Of a stretch of 48,740 nt of DNA, positions 41,042-48,740 are shown in pieces. Made by a program: the position numbers and the translations under genes. The stretch's first letter is position 1. Every line of letters begins with the position of its first letter. A model generated the notes under the pieces. The model worked only from the letters and a program-made list of their open reading frames with translations. It was not told the origin of the DNA and ran no database searches. This DNA comes from an uncultured Bacilli bacterium (lineage in GTDB: Bacteria > Bacillota_I > Bacilli_A > RFN20 > CAG-449): assembly GCA_947588815.1 (NCBI GenBank), contig CANQAG010000010.1, positions 1-48,740 on the forward strand, written 5' to 3'.

Positions 41042-43180
41042 ATGAATTTAATAAATATTTTAGCGACGGAACTTGAGATTAAACCGTCGCGTGTAGAAGC
41101 TGTGATCAATTTGATCAACGAAGGAAATACGATTCCTTTTATCGCTAGGTATCGTAAAGAGATGACCGGCTCTTTAAGCGATGAAAAACTGCGTCAATTT
41201 GACGAACGTTATCGTTATTTAGTCGGTCTTGAGGAACGAAAAAAATCGATTGTAAATTCACTTATTGAACAGAACATCAACGATGAACAACTTTTTAAAG
41301 CCATCGATGAAACATTAGTAATGAGTGAATTAGAGGATTTATATCGTCCCTATAAACCGAAAAAAAAGACGCGCGCTTCAATCGCTAAGGCGCGTGGATT
41401 AGAACCTTTGGCGACTTTTATTCTAAATCAAGAACACTATGAAAAATTGAATGACTATGTTAATGAGTTCATCGATCCTAAGCGGGAAGTGAATTCATTT
41501 GAAGAAGCTTTAAATGGAGCTAAAGATATCATCGCCGAGATGATTTCCGACAATGCGTCATATCGTAAGCACATCCGTAACGTGAATTTTTCATGTGGTC
41601 TAATCTGCACCAAGAAAAACGATAAAAATTATTCTCCGATTTTCGAGATGTATCAAGATTATCAAGAACCGATCAATAAAATCGTCGCTCATCGCATTTT
41701 AGCGATCAATCGTGGCGAAAAAGCCGAGGCCTTAAAAGTAACGTTGTCGACACCTGACGATGACAACATTAACTATATCTTAAATCAGCTTTTAAAGGGT
41801 GAAAATCAATTTAAGACGATCATTTTTGAAGCGGCAAGCGATGCGTATAAGCGATTGATCAAACCTTCAATCGACAATGAAATTCGAAACGACTTAACCG
41901 AAATCGCCGAGAATCGTTCGATTGTGACTTTTAAGAGTAATTTAAAAGAATTGTTACTGGAACCACCGGTTAAAAACAAAGTGGTTTTAGGTTTTGATCC
42001 GGCTTATCGAACAGGTTGTAAATTAGCGATTGTCGATGCAAACGGAAAAGTTCTTTACACTGGGGTCATCTATCCGACTCCACCTCAAAATAAAATCGAA
42101 GAGGCCAAAAAAGTGATTAAAGAGATCGTCACTAAGTATAAAGTCGATTTGATTTCACTTGGAAACGGCACCGCTTCCCGTGAATCAGAAGCTTTTCTAA
42201 AGAAAATGATCGACGATCACGAAATTGATTGCGATTATATCATCGCCAATGAAGCAGGCGCTTCCGTCTACAGTGCTTCAAAATTAGGAACGGAGGAATT
42301 TCCGCAATTTGACGTCTCCTTAAGAAGTGCCGTCTCTTTAGCAAGACGCGTTCAAGATCCACTAGCGGAACTAATTAAAATCGACCCGAAATCGATTGGG
42401 GTTGGACAATATCAACATGACATGAATCAAAAACATCTCGGTGAAGCTTTAGGTGGCGTGGTTGAAGATTGCGTCAACATGGTCGGTGTCGATTTAAATA
42501 ACGCTTCACCTTCGCTCCTTAGCTATGTTTCAGGCATTAATAGCGGTTTAGCTAAATCTATCGTCGCGTATCGCGAAAATAATGGATCGTTTAAAGCCCG
42601 CGACGAACTTAAAAAAGTACCAAAACTCGGTGACAAAGCCTTTGAACAATGCGCCGGCTTTTTACGTATCAGCGGACATTATCCTTTAGATAATACTGCC
42701 GTGCATCCTGAATCCTACAATATCGCTTTGGAATTATTGAAAGAATTGGAGCTTTCACTCGACGATTTAAATTCCGAAGAATGCAAAAAGCGGCTTGAAA
42801 GTATCACCGATTATGAAAAATTGGCCGCAAAATTGAACATTGGAGTTCCTACGCTTAAAGATATCGTTTCCGAATTAACTAAAATCGGTCGTGATCCACG
42901 TGATCTCAACAAGAAAGCGATCTTAAGGCACGATGTGATCGACATCAAAGATCTTAAAGAGGGGATGATTCTTGAAGGAACAGTGAGAAATATCATGGAT
43001 TTTGGCGCCTTCATCGACATCGGCGTCCATCAAGACGGCTTAGTTCACATTTCTAAAATTGCTTCTCATTATATTAAGCATCCTTTAGAGGTTCTCCATA
43101 TCGGTCAAATTGTTCGTGTCAAGGTGATCGGTGTCGATAGTGCCAATAAAAAGATCAGTCTTTCAATTCGCGATGTCTAA
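41042..43180 (+). CDS. tex: RNA-binding transcription accessory protein Tex
   Basis: Nucleic-acid-binding protein (YhgF/Tex) thought to act in transcription and RNA metabolism. The 712 residues match family length. The N-terminal helical domain has TIPFIARYRKEMTGSLSDEKLR (about 30-51). LGFDPAYRTGCKLAIVD (about 315-332) opens the RNase H-like YqgF domain, followed by helix-hairpin-helix repeats including YRENNGSFKARDELKKVPKLGDKAFEQ. A C-terminal S1 domain GTVRNIMDFGAFIDIGVHQDGLVHIS ends in KKISLSIRDV. ATG follows the lipoprotein stop by 1 base. A terminator closes the unit. Confidence 0.97.
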   Translation: MNLINILATELEIKPSRVEAVINLINEGNTIPFIARYRKEMTGSLSDEKLRQFDERYRYLVGLEERKKSIVNSLIEQNINDEQLFKAIDETLVMSELEDLYRPYKPKKKTRASIAKARGLEPLATFILNQEHYEKLNDYVNEFIDPKREVNSFEEALNGAKDIIAEMISDNASYRKHIRNVNFSCGLICTKKNDKNYSPIFEMYQDYQEPINKIVAHRILAINRGEKAEALKVTLSTPDDDNINYILNQLLKGENQFKTIIFEAASDAYKRLIKPSIDNEIRNDLTEIAENRSIVTFKSNLKELLLEPPVKNKVVLGFDPAYRTGCKLAIVDANGKVLYTGVIYPTPPQNKIEEAKKVIKEIVTKYKVDLISLGNGTASRESEAFLKKMIDDHEIDCDYIIANEAGASVYSASKLGTEEFPQFDVSLRSAVSLARRVQDPLAELIKIDPKSIGVGQYQHDMNQKHLGEALGGVVEDCVNMVGVDLNNASPSLLSYVSGINSGLAKSIVAYRENNGSFKARDELKKVPKLGDKAFEQCAGFLRISGHYPLDNTAVHPESYNIALELLKELELSLDDLNSEECKKRLESITDYEKLAAKLNIGVPTLKDIVSELTKIGRDPRDLNKKAILRHDVIDIKDLKEGMILEGTVRNIMDFGAFIDIGVHQDGLVHISKIASHYIKHPLEVLHIGQIVRVKVIGVDSANKKISLSIRDV

Positions 43181-43184
43181 ATTT

Positions 43185-43219
43185 AAAGGTTTCTCATTAC
43201 AAAATGGGGAACTTTTTTT
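43185..43219 (+). terminator. Terminator after tex
   Basis: AAAGGTTTCTCATT (43185-43198) pairs with AATGGGGAACTTTT (43203-43216) with three G-U pairs, followed by T to 43219. Confidence 0.85.
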
Positions 43220-43257
43220 AATATTTCCGACACTTTAAATATATTTGATTGCAAATC

Positions 43258-43288
43258 TTGCCTTCAAAATTTAAAATATAGATATAAT
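43258..43288 (+). promoter_or_regulatory. Promoter of the exported protein/GH13 unit
   Basis: A perfect TATAAT (43283-43288) with a TTGCCT (43258-43263) 19 bp upstream. The spacing is a little long, so the -35 is less sure than the -10. It stands about 30 bases before the GTG start. Confidence 0.5.
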
Positions 43289-43316
43289 CTATATTTAGAT
43301 TAGAAAGGAGCGCAGG

Positions 43317-44207
43317 GTGATCAAACTCAATTTGCTTTTAATATCAGGCGTCACCGCTTTAGGATTCAGTTCCTATAGCAATGATTCGACCTCGCAAATC
43401 GATAGTGCTTCCATCAAAGTGTGGGATACTACGAGTTTTTTGGTTACTGATGATAAAGCAAAGAAACTTACCGTGAATAACGACAAAAACTTGGTAGTAA
43501 AATTTGATATTCACGCCTTGAGTGAAGTTTCACCTTCTTTAAGTTTTACCTTTGAAGCTCCGATTTTATTTGAAACCAATAATTTTATTCCGGCTTTTGC
43601 CCGCAGTTATAAATTAAACGATGACATTGACAATTATAGTGCTCAAAAGCTTTTGTTAGGGTCTTTGTTAGCTAACAATAACGATACTCGACACGATGAA
43701 AATAATGCTATGGTATTTAAGGGATGGTATCTTGAAAGTTTTTTCAAAACAAATCAAGAACTTTTAGATGAGATCGATTATGGCGAATTAAACGCTCGAG
43801 ATATTGCCGATAAATATAATTTTAGCGCCAGTCGCGATGGCGATTATATCAAATTTTCCTTGGGAATAAGTCCCGATATTCTCGACAAAGGATTAAATCT
43901 CAACACCTTAATGGCTTCAAGCGACAATGAAAATTTTAATTTCGATACCGAGAAAAATGAGGATTGGTTAGCCGATTTAAATCTTTTAGAAGAAGAAAGC
44001 AATACTTTCTCGCTTTTAGAAGACGAGGATTTTGAAAAGAGAAATTACGAAGATATGACCTTTATTTCGTTTTTATCCACGGTTGAAATCAAAACCGAAC
44101 GCTACTTAAAGGCCCCAGTCAATGTCCAAAGCACCGATTTACAATTTGATGAAGAAATCGGGGAATACTCATATATGAACTTTACCGATGAAGAGGAGAA
44201 AAAATAA
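43317..44207 (+). CDS. Acidic exported protein of unknown function
   Basis: Not recognised. The 296-residue protein begins MIKLNLLLISGVTALGFSSYSNDST, a likely signal peptide without a lipobox Cys, followed by an acidic Ser/Asn/Asp-rich mature region (for example LEEESNTFSLLEDEDFEKRNYEDMTF). The start is GTG at 43317, chosen for AAAGGAG 6 bases upstream. It is 2 bases from the GH13 gene and likely co-transcribed with it. The GH13 enzyme looks cytoplasmic, so a direct partnership is not obvious. Confidence 0.7.
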   Translation: MIKLNLLLISGVTALGFSSYSNDSTSQIDSASIKVWDTTSFLVTDDKAKKLTVNNDKNLVVKFDIHALSEVSPSLSFTFEAPILFETNNFIPAFARSYKLNDDIDNYSAQKLLLGSLLANNNDTRHDENNAMVFKGWYLESFFKTNQELLDEIDYGELNARDIADKYNFSASRDGDYIKFSLGISPDILDKGLNLNTLMASSDNENFNFDTEKNEDWLADLNLLEEESNTFSLLEDEDFEKRNYEDMTFISFLSTVEIKTERYLKAPVNVQSTDLQFDEEIGEYSYMNFTDEEEKK

Positions 44208-44209
44208 TT

Positions 44210-45730
44210 ATGGCTAAATGGTTGAAAGATGCGATTTTTTACGAAATATATCCGACCTCATTTTACGATTCTAATGGCGATGGAATCGGTGATTTAAAAG
44301 GCATTCAACAAAAATTGGATTATGTTGAATCGTTAGGAGTAAACGCGATATGGCTGAATCCGTTCTTTAAATCGCCGTTTAAAGACGGCGGATACGACGT
44401 GAGTGACTTTAAAGATGTCGATCCACGTTTCGGAACGATGAAAGATTTCGAAGATTTGCTTGAAGATGCCCATAAACGCAATATTAGAATCATTATCGAT
44501 TTAGTGGCTGGACACGCTAGTGAAGAAAATAAGTATTTTATCGAAAGTGGTAAAGCCGAACGCAACGAATATTCCGATCTTTTCATTTGGAATAACAACG
44601 TTTGGGAATTGCCGCCTTACTATCGAATGATCGCCGGACGCTATGACCGTTTCGGCTGTTATATGGTAAATTTCTTTTTTACGCAACCGGCCTTCAATTA
44701 CGGGTGGAATAAAATCGAATATCCCGAATGGCAGATTCCTTTCGGCGATAAAAGAACGGAACCCGCGAAAAACTTTTTGAAGTCGGTGATGCGCTTTTGG
44801 TTACAAAAGGGCGTCGATGGTTTTAGAGTCGACATGGCCGATTCCTTGGTTAAAGGCGACGATGACAAGACGAAAACAATGGAGTTGTGGCGGGAATTTA
44901 AACGCGACGTCTTTGAAAAAGATTATCCCGAAGCTGTTTTGGTTTCGGAATGGTCAAACCCCAAGCGCTCATTAGCTTGCGGATTCGATGCCGATTTTGT
45001 TTTGGATCATTGGGACAATTGTTTCCATCGTCTCGTTCGTTCTACTGAAAGTACGCGCGGTAAAGCGGTTTTAAATGGCGGTGACTTTTCTTTCTTCAAG
45101 AAAGACCTACTTGAAAGGATCGACGATGCCAATCAAAATAATGGCTATTTGGCTTTTATCTCCGGCAATCACGATACGCCACGTATCGCTTCTTTCTTAG
45201 ATAAAAAACCATTAAGAATCTTTTATATGATGCTTTATACTTTACCCGGAACGCCATTTTTATACTATGGCGATGAAATCGGGATGGTCCATCGCGATTT
45301 ACCGAGTAAAGACGGCGGTTACCAACGCACCGGAGATCGAACACCGATGCAATGGAGCGATGAACCGCAACGCGGTTTTTCAACTTCTAAAGAGCTTTAT
45401 TTACCAGTTGGCGATGACGAAGCTTCGGTAGCTTCACAAGAGCAAAATCCGAAATCGCTATTAAATTACATTCGCCGTTTAATCGCGATTAGAAACAATA
45501 ATGAAGAGCTTCGCTCACGCGATTTTCAACTTGAAATTTGCGACGATGCTAGTAAAATCATCGCTTATAGAAGAGGGACGATCCGCGTTGTGATCAATCT
45601 TTCTTCCGTCGATTATAAACTTCAAGACGTCAAAGAAATCTTAGCAATCAATGGTTGCGAACATTGTTGCTTAGATCTCGATCAAATGGCTTTAAAACCG
45701 AATTCTTCGGTCATTTATCGCCTTAAATAA
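44210..45730 (+). CDS. GH13 family alpha-glycosidase
   Basis: A 506-residue GH13 enzyme, like oligo-1,6-glucosidases, alpha-glucosidases and related exo-acting members. GDGIGDLKGI (about 24-33) is the calcium-loop-type QPDLN-family signature region. Catalytic residues are D208 (GFRVDMADS), E247 (VSEWSNP) and D322 (SGNHDTPR). Region I reads DLVAGHAS (D97-H102), with Gly where most GH13 enzymes have Asn before His, an unusual departure. There is no signal peptide. GAGGAG sits before the ATG. Substrate (maltodextrin, isomaltose, sucrose or trehalose) is not decidable, but glycogen or dextrin breakdown fits with pulA and glgCDA in this window. Confidence 0.9.
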   Translation: MAKWLKDAIFYEIYPTSFYDSNGDGIGDLKGIQQKLDYVESLGVNAIWLNPFFKSPFKDGGYDVSDFKDVDPRFGTMKDFEDLLEDAHKRNIRIIIDLVAGHASEENKYFIESGKAERNEYSDLFIWNNNVWELPPYYRMIAGRYDRFGCYMVNFFFTQPAFNYGWNKIEYPEWQIPFGDKRTEPAKNFLKSVMRFWLQKGVDGFRVDMADSLVKGDDDKTKTMELWREFKRDVFEKDYPEAVLVSEWSNPKRSLACGFDADFVLDHWDNCFHRLVRSTESTRGKAVLNGGDFSFFKKDLLERIDDANQNNGYLAFISGNHDTPRIASFLDKKPLRIFYMMLYTLPGTPFLYYGDEIGMVHRDLPSKDGGYQRTGDRTPMQWSDEPQRGFSTSKELYLPVGDDEASVASQEQNPKSLLNYIRRLIAIRNNNEELRSRDFQLEICDDASKIIAYRRGTIRVVINLSSVDYKLQDVKEILAINGCEHCCLDLDQMALKPNSSVIYRLK

Positions 45731-45753
45731 AAGAGTATTATAGGAGGTACGTT

Positions 45754-46089
45754 ATGGCTGAATATGTTTATATTCAAAACTATAATAATCGCGGGGCTTT
45801 AGGCATTTCAAGAGTCGTTTTCGATCAGATTGCCACCGATGTCACCAATAGAATACAAGGGGTTAAAATCAAACCGAATTCCGATAAATTTTTCTTTACT
45901 TTCCATAAACCCGTTCATTGTGAAATCCGAAACGGAAAAGTGATGGTTAAAATCGAAATCTGCGTCGGTAGCAACGTCAATGTCAATGACGTATGCACTC
46001 AGATTCAAGAAGAAGTCGCCTCCGCTTTTACCCAGATGATTGAAATGGTTCCATTTTCGGTGGATATCAAAGTTATGGGTGTTCAATAA
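45754..46089 (+). CDS. Asp23/Gls24 family protein
   Basis: A 111-residue protein with the Asp23/Gls24 (YloU-like) layout: GALGISRVVFDQIATDVTNRIQGVKI, the beta-strand core VKIEICVGSNVNVNDVC, then QIQEEVASAFTQMIEMVPFSVDIKVMGV, which matches the family C-terminal half. Family members are envelope-associated or stress-related in Firmicutes. AGGAGG sits before the ATG; the stop overlaps the next start (TAATG). Confidence 0.85.
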   Translation: MAEYVYIQNYNNRGALGISRVVFDQIATDVTNRIQGVKIKPNSDKFFFTFHKPVHCEIRNGKVMVKIEICVGSNVNVNDVCTQIQEEVASAFTQMIEMVPFSVDIKVMGVQ

Positions 46090-46577
46090 TGGATAAAATC
46101 CATTCGTTAAAGGAAGAAATCAAACTCAAATATACGCGATATAAACGTTTTGCTCGGCTCCCGATGTGGGGAGCTATTTTGTCGACCGTCGCCTTATTTT
46201 TTGTTTTTATCAATGGACCACGCTCGTACACCATCGCTTTTTCGCCGATCGGTTTTATTTCGCTTCTTGCCGCGAATAACGGGATTAGCGGAGAAATCAA
46301 CTATCTATTAACTTTAGCGTGCGGATTAGTTATCAATCTTATCGTGGCTTTTGCGGGTTATTTGGCTTTTAAGGGACGCTTATATGGACTTATCGCTTCG
46401 ATTATCTATTATATATTTGATACCATAGCTTACTTTTATCTCGATTTTGAATATTTGAATAGTGGAATATACGATTATATTTTCGGACTTGCTTTTCGTT
46501 TTGGAGTCCTTATAATGTCTATTATCGCACTGTTTCTTTATCTAAAAATCAATAATTTGGTACAAAAACATCGATAG
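46089..46577 (+). CDS. Hypothetical multi-pass membrane protein
   Basis: Not recognised. The 162 residues have four hydrophobic segments (about 24-42, 46-64, 72-98 and 130-155) after a charged N-terminus (MDKIHSLKEEIKLKYTRYKRF). It is coupled to the Asp23-family gene by TAATG. Asp23-type proteins can be tethered to the membrane by small partner membrane proteins (AmaP in Staphylococcus), so this could be such an anchor; that is an inference from position only. Confidence 0.7.
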   Translation: MDKIHSLKEEIKLKYTRYKRFARLPMWGAILSTVALFFVFINGPRSYTIAFSPIGFISLLAANNGISGEINYLLTLACGLVINLIVAFAGYLAFKGRLYGLIASIIYYIFDTIAYFYLDFEYLNSGIYDYIFGLAFRFGVLIMSIIALFLYLKINNLVQKHR

Positions 46578-46609
46578 ATCGCTTGTGGTGTAGAAAGGAA
46601 TTGTTAGTG

Positions 46610-48616
46610 ATGAAAAAAACGACTTTAAATCTTTTGACGATCATGATGCTTGCAACATTGGTCGGTTGTAGCGGAATAAACGATGACCCAACTAGCGGTG
46701 TATTAACTGATAATTCTAGTTTTGAACCGCATTCAAGCGACAGTAGCAGCGCTACATCGCATTATGCCGAGAATTATTTTACCGATGAAGTATCGGCAAC
46801 TGTAGTACGCCGTATCAGTGAACAAACCTTCGTGGATTTTGATGGTACCTATCGTTCTTTTGAATATTTGCTCGATCGACAGATAGGAAGCATTGCAAAT
46901 GGCATCATCAGTCGACTAGACAATATCTACGGTCATGGCAATAATTACACCTATGAATACGACGGTAAGATATTCAATAGTTGGAAGGAAGGTACATCGC
47001 TTGGCGAAAAATATGCCGTACATCAAGACGGCAGTATGTACTACGTCTTCCTTTATGACGAGGATGGCAAGAATATCTCGTCCTCGGGTGTCACACGTTT
47101 TGATGAGATTACACAAAAGTGGGGCAGCGTAGTATTTTATCAGAGTGCGTCTTACAACAATATCGACCAATACGAGTGTGACTTGTCCACAATGGTACTT
47201 ACCGCATTCCTTGCAAATAATCGTATCGCTCGTGACACATATAGTGAGAAAAATGATTACATCACATCGCACTACACTATCCCATATGGCTCGATGTATG
47301 GCGAGAATTATTATACGATACTAGAAAGTGAGAAAAAGATAGGTACGACGACAGACGATAGTCGCAAGTGGCTATGGGCGGACTACTTTGCGGATGGCAC
47401 AGCACAAGAGAGAATGAAACTAGTCATCGCACAGCTTGTAGTGGGTTACGCGCCAAATGAGTGCACGTCCTATAGCGCGGATATATCTAAGGTAAATAGT
47501 GAATACAATGAACTATTAGACAAAATATACTATCTTGGAAATTATGCACAAGATTTTGCTGATAATATCAAAGAATTTGTCACAAAGTATGTAGTTGGTG
47601 ACAATTTACTTCAAGATGACCGGCGTAGCAAAGAGACCTTTGCTGAAGTCAAAGAGCGCTATGAGGAGTTTTGTAATACGTTTGAATATTGCAAGAGTGA
47701 TAATTCACTTAATGCTGTGTTGACATGTAATCTAATAGATTCAGATTTTCCTTCTCCTTTTGTGGGCAATTTTTATACATTAAGTGATATTTACTTAGAA
47801 ATTAACTTAAATATGAAGACGGAAAATATTTACTTAGTTAACAACACCACAAACCAAACATTTTCTGATGAATTTGATAAACTTGTTCATAATGGCGGTT
47901 ATATCCACTCTATGATGTATTTATCTAAATATGCTATGGAAGAATTTTATGGTAATCTTTTTGATTATTCTCATTTGATGTATTACGGTGAGAATGATTC
48001 AGGATATATCACAGACGGAGTTAAAGCATTTAAAGATATGCGTGCTCCATTTACGCCAAATGAGCAGGCGGGTATGCGAAATATATACAATTATGCTCAA
48101 GCTGTAAATGCGGTAGTCGACGCGGTCGCAAATGAAAAATTTGATGCTGATATAGAGGGAAATTTGAATACAGATGATAGTGTATATCTAGTTTCTACGC
48201 GTAGTAGTATTGATAGTGGTGCGACACATCTAAGCGATATCTCATCGAATAAAAATTGCTACGATACCATTGCTATACATGCGTCAAAAGAAATTGAAAA
48301 TATCCGCGACTATGCGATTACTATTTCTCTTGATATAGAAGATGATATGAAAGTCGAGATGTATCTTGACTTCGTAAAAGGTGGCAATGTAGAAGGATAT
48401 AAGAAATATACGCTACAGAAAGGCACACAAAACTTAACACTAAATAATTTATCGCAATCCTTGTTGTATCCTAATCTTAGTGAACTTAGCAAAGTAGAGT
48501 GTGAAAATGGTATAATTTTGCATTTTAGAGTGCTAAGTACAAACGATAATCGGCGGGTTATAGCGCCTTTCAGTGCCGATATCGTTATTAATAACACCAA
48601 ATTGATTTATGATTGA
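46610..48616 (+). CDS. Large lipoprotein of unknown function
   Basis: Not recognised. The 668 residues start MKKTTLNLLTIMMLATLVGCSG, with lipobox LVGC (Cys 20 of this start), then a Ser/Thr linker (about 25-55) and a large mature domain. ATG at 46610 was chosen over 46583 because AAAGGA (46594-46599) precedes it and the signal peptide is then proper. The mature region has no domain that I know; it is Tyr, Asn, Asp and Ser-rich. Codon choice shifts from the GAT/ATC-rich style of the neighbours to one with more TAC, CAC and ATA codons in the middle, which suggests a different history. A terminator follows. Confidence 0.78.
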   Translation: MKKTTLNLLTIMMLATLVGCSGINDDPTSGVLTDNSSFEPHSSDSSSATSHYAENYFTDEVSATVVRRISEQTFVDFDGTYRSFEYLLDRQIGSIANGIISRLDNIYGHGNNYTYEYDGKIFNSWKEGTSLGEKYAVHQDGSMYYVFLYDEDGKNISSSGVTRFDEITQKWGSVVFYQSASYNNIDQYECDLSTMVLTAFLANNRIARDTYSEKNDYITSHYTIPYGSMYGENYYTILESEKKIGTTTDDSRKWLWADYFADGTAQERMKLVIAQLVVGYAPNECTSYSADISKVNSEYNELLDKIYYLGNYAQDFADNIKEFVTKYVVGDNLLQDDRRSKETFAEVKERYEEFCNTFEYCKSDNSLNAVLTCNLIDSDFPSPFVGNFYTLSDIYLEINLNMKTENIYLVNNTTNQTFSDEFDKLVHNGGYIHSMMYLSKYAMEEFYGNLFDYSHLMYYGENDSGYITDGVKAFKDMRAPFTPNEQAGMRNIYNYAQAVNAVVDAVANEKFDADIEGNLNTDDSVYLVSTRSSIDSGATHLSDISSNKNCYDTIAIHASKEIENIRDYAITISLDIEDDMKVEMYLDFVKGGNVEGYKKYTLQKGTQNLTLNNLSQSLLYPNLSELSKVECENGIILHFRVLSTNDNRRVIAPFSADIVINNTKLIYD

Positions 48617-48673
48617 AGGGGATGTTGAAAAACCTAAATTAAAAAAATAGGGATAATCAACATCCCTTTTTTA
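48616..48673 (+). terminator. Terminator after the large lipoprotein gene
   Basis: AAGGGGATGTTGA (48616-48628) pairs with TCAACATCCCTTTT (48657-48670) around a loop of about 28 bases, followed by T. The loop is long, so a tighter alternative fold is possible. The last 67 bases hold an AGGAGA ribosome-like site (48731-48736) that probably belongs to a gene beyond the window. Confidence 0.8.
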
Positions 48674-48740
48674 GTGAAAAAAAGACAAAATCACGAAGAT
48701 TCTGCCTTTTGTGATAAAATATCTTTGTTCAGGAGATATT

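Noticed and set aside
46916-47272. Antisense reading frame of 118 codons over the large lipoprotein
   Set aside because: No ribosome site and no family; the plus-strand gene has a proper signal peptide and runs through the whole interval.

Overview
The window looks like chromosomal DNA of a low- to moderate-GC Firmicutes/Bacilli lineage, probably a gut-dwelling, reduced-genome relative of the Erysipelotrichia/RFN20/RF39/Acholeplasma-like groups. That placement is an inference from gene content: T-box leaders on ileS and leuS, an mraZ-rsmH-ftsL remnant of the division/cell-wall cluster, FtsK followed by a YmfF/YmfH peptidase pair, a bile-salt-hydrolase-like enzyme, the glycogen genes glgC-glgD-glgA, and several lipoproteins. 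TGA acts as a stop throughout (e.g. lspA, pheT, acpS) and tryptophan is TGG, so the code is standard (table 11) and not the Mycoplasma code. No tRNA, rRNA, CRISPR array or insertion sequence was recognised.

Layout. 1-4.6 kb: Ile T-box, then ileS-lspA-rluD. 4.6-10.3 kb: pheS-pheT-HAD phosphatase-thyX-yceD in a tightly overlapping operon closed by a terminator. 10.3-12.0 kb: mraZ-rsmH-ftsL-like, with MraZ-box-like repeats on the promoter. 12.1-19.6 kb: ftsK-ymfF-ymfH-acpS-pullulanase. 19.6-21.1 kb: a short SSB-like protein, plsC and a convergent membrane protein. 21.1-22.4 kb: a very AT-rich accessory pocket with a leucine-rich-repeat lipoprotein and a possible gene remnant. 22.4-27.8 kb: a three-gene SMC-like complex, jetA-jetB-jetC (mksF-mksE-mksB type), with no jetD nuclease gene beside it. 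27.8-29.4 kb: a small membrane protein and a choloylglycine-hydrolase-family enzyme. 29.5-34.7 kb: an unrecognised membrane protein leading glgC-glgD-glgA, then a convergent class I glutamine-amidotransferase-like hydrolase. 34.8-37.7 kb: asd-dapF-aminotransferase (diaminopimelate branch). 37.7-43.2 kb: Leu T-box, leuS, a 54-residue Cse60-like protein, a lipoprotein and tex. 43.3-48.6 kb: an acidic exported protein, a GH13 glycosidase, an Asp23-family protein, a membrane protein and a large lipoprotein, closed by a terminator.

How it fits together. Most of the window is housekeeping: aminoacylation, division and chromosome partitioning, lipid and acyl-carrier metabolism, peptidoglycan precursors. 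A storage-polysaccharide theme recurs at three separate places: ADP-glucose synthesis and polymerisation (glgCDA), pullulanase, and a GH13 glycosidase. asd, dapF and a DapL-like aminotransferase suggest meso-diaminopimelate is made, so a DAP-type cell wall or lysine synthesis is likely; dapA and dapB are not in view. The most interesting unit is the nuclease-less JetABC/MksFEB locus. It has three intact genes and codon use like its neighbours, and could be a resident condensin or a Wadjet system split from its nuclease. Further points of interest are the unknown protein in the glycogen operon, the truncated dcw cluster with its MraZ sites, a hairpin that covers the ssb-like ribosome binding site, and the exported protein/GH13 pair.
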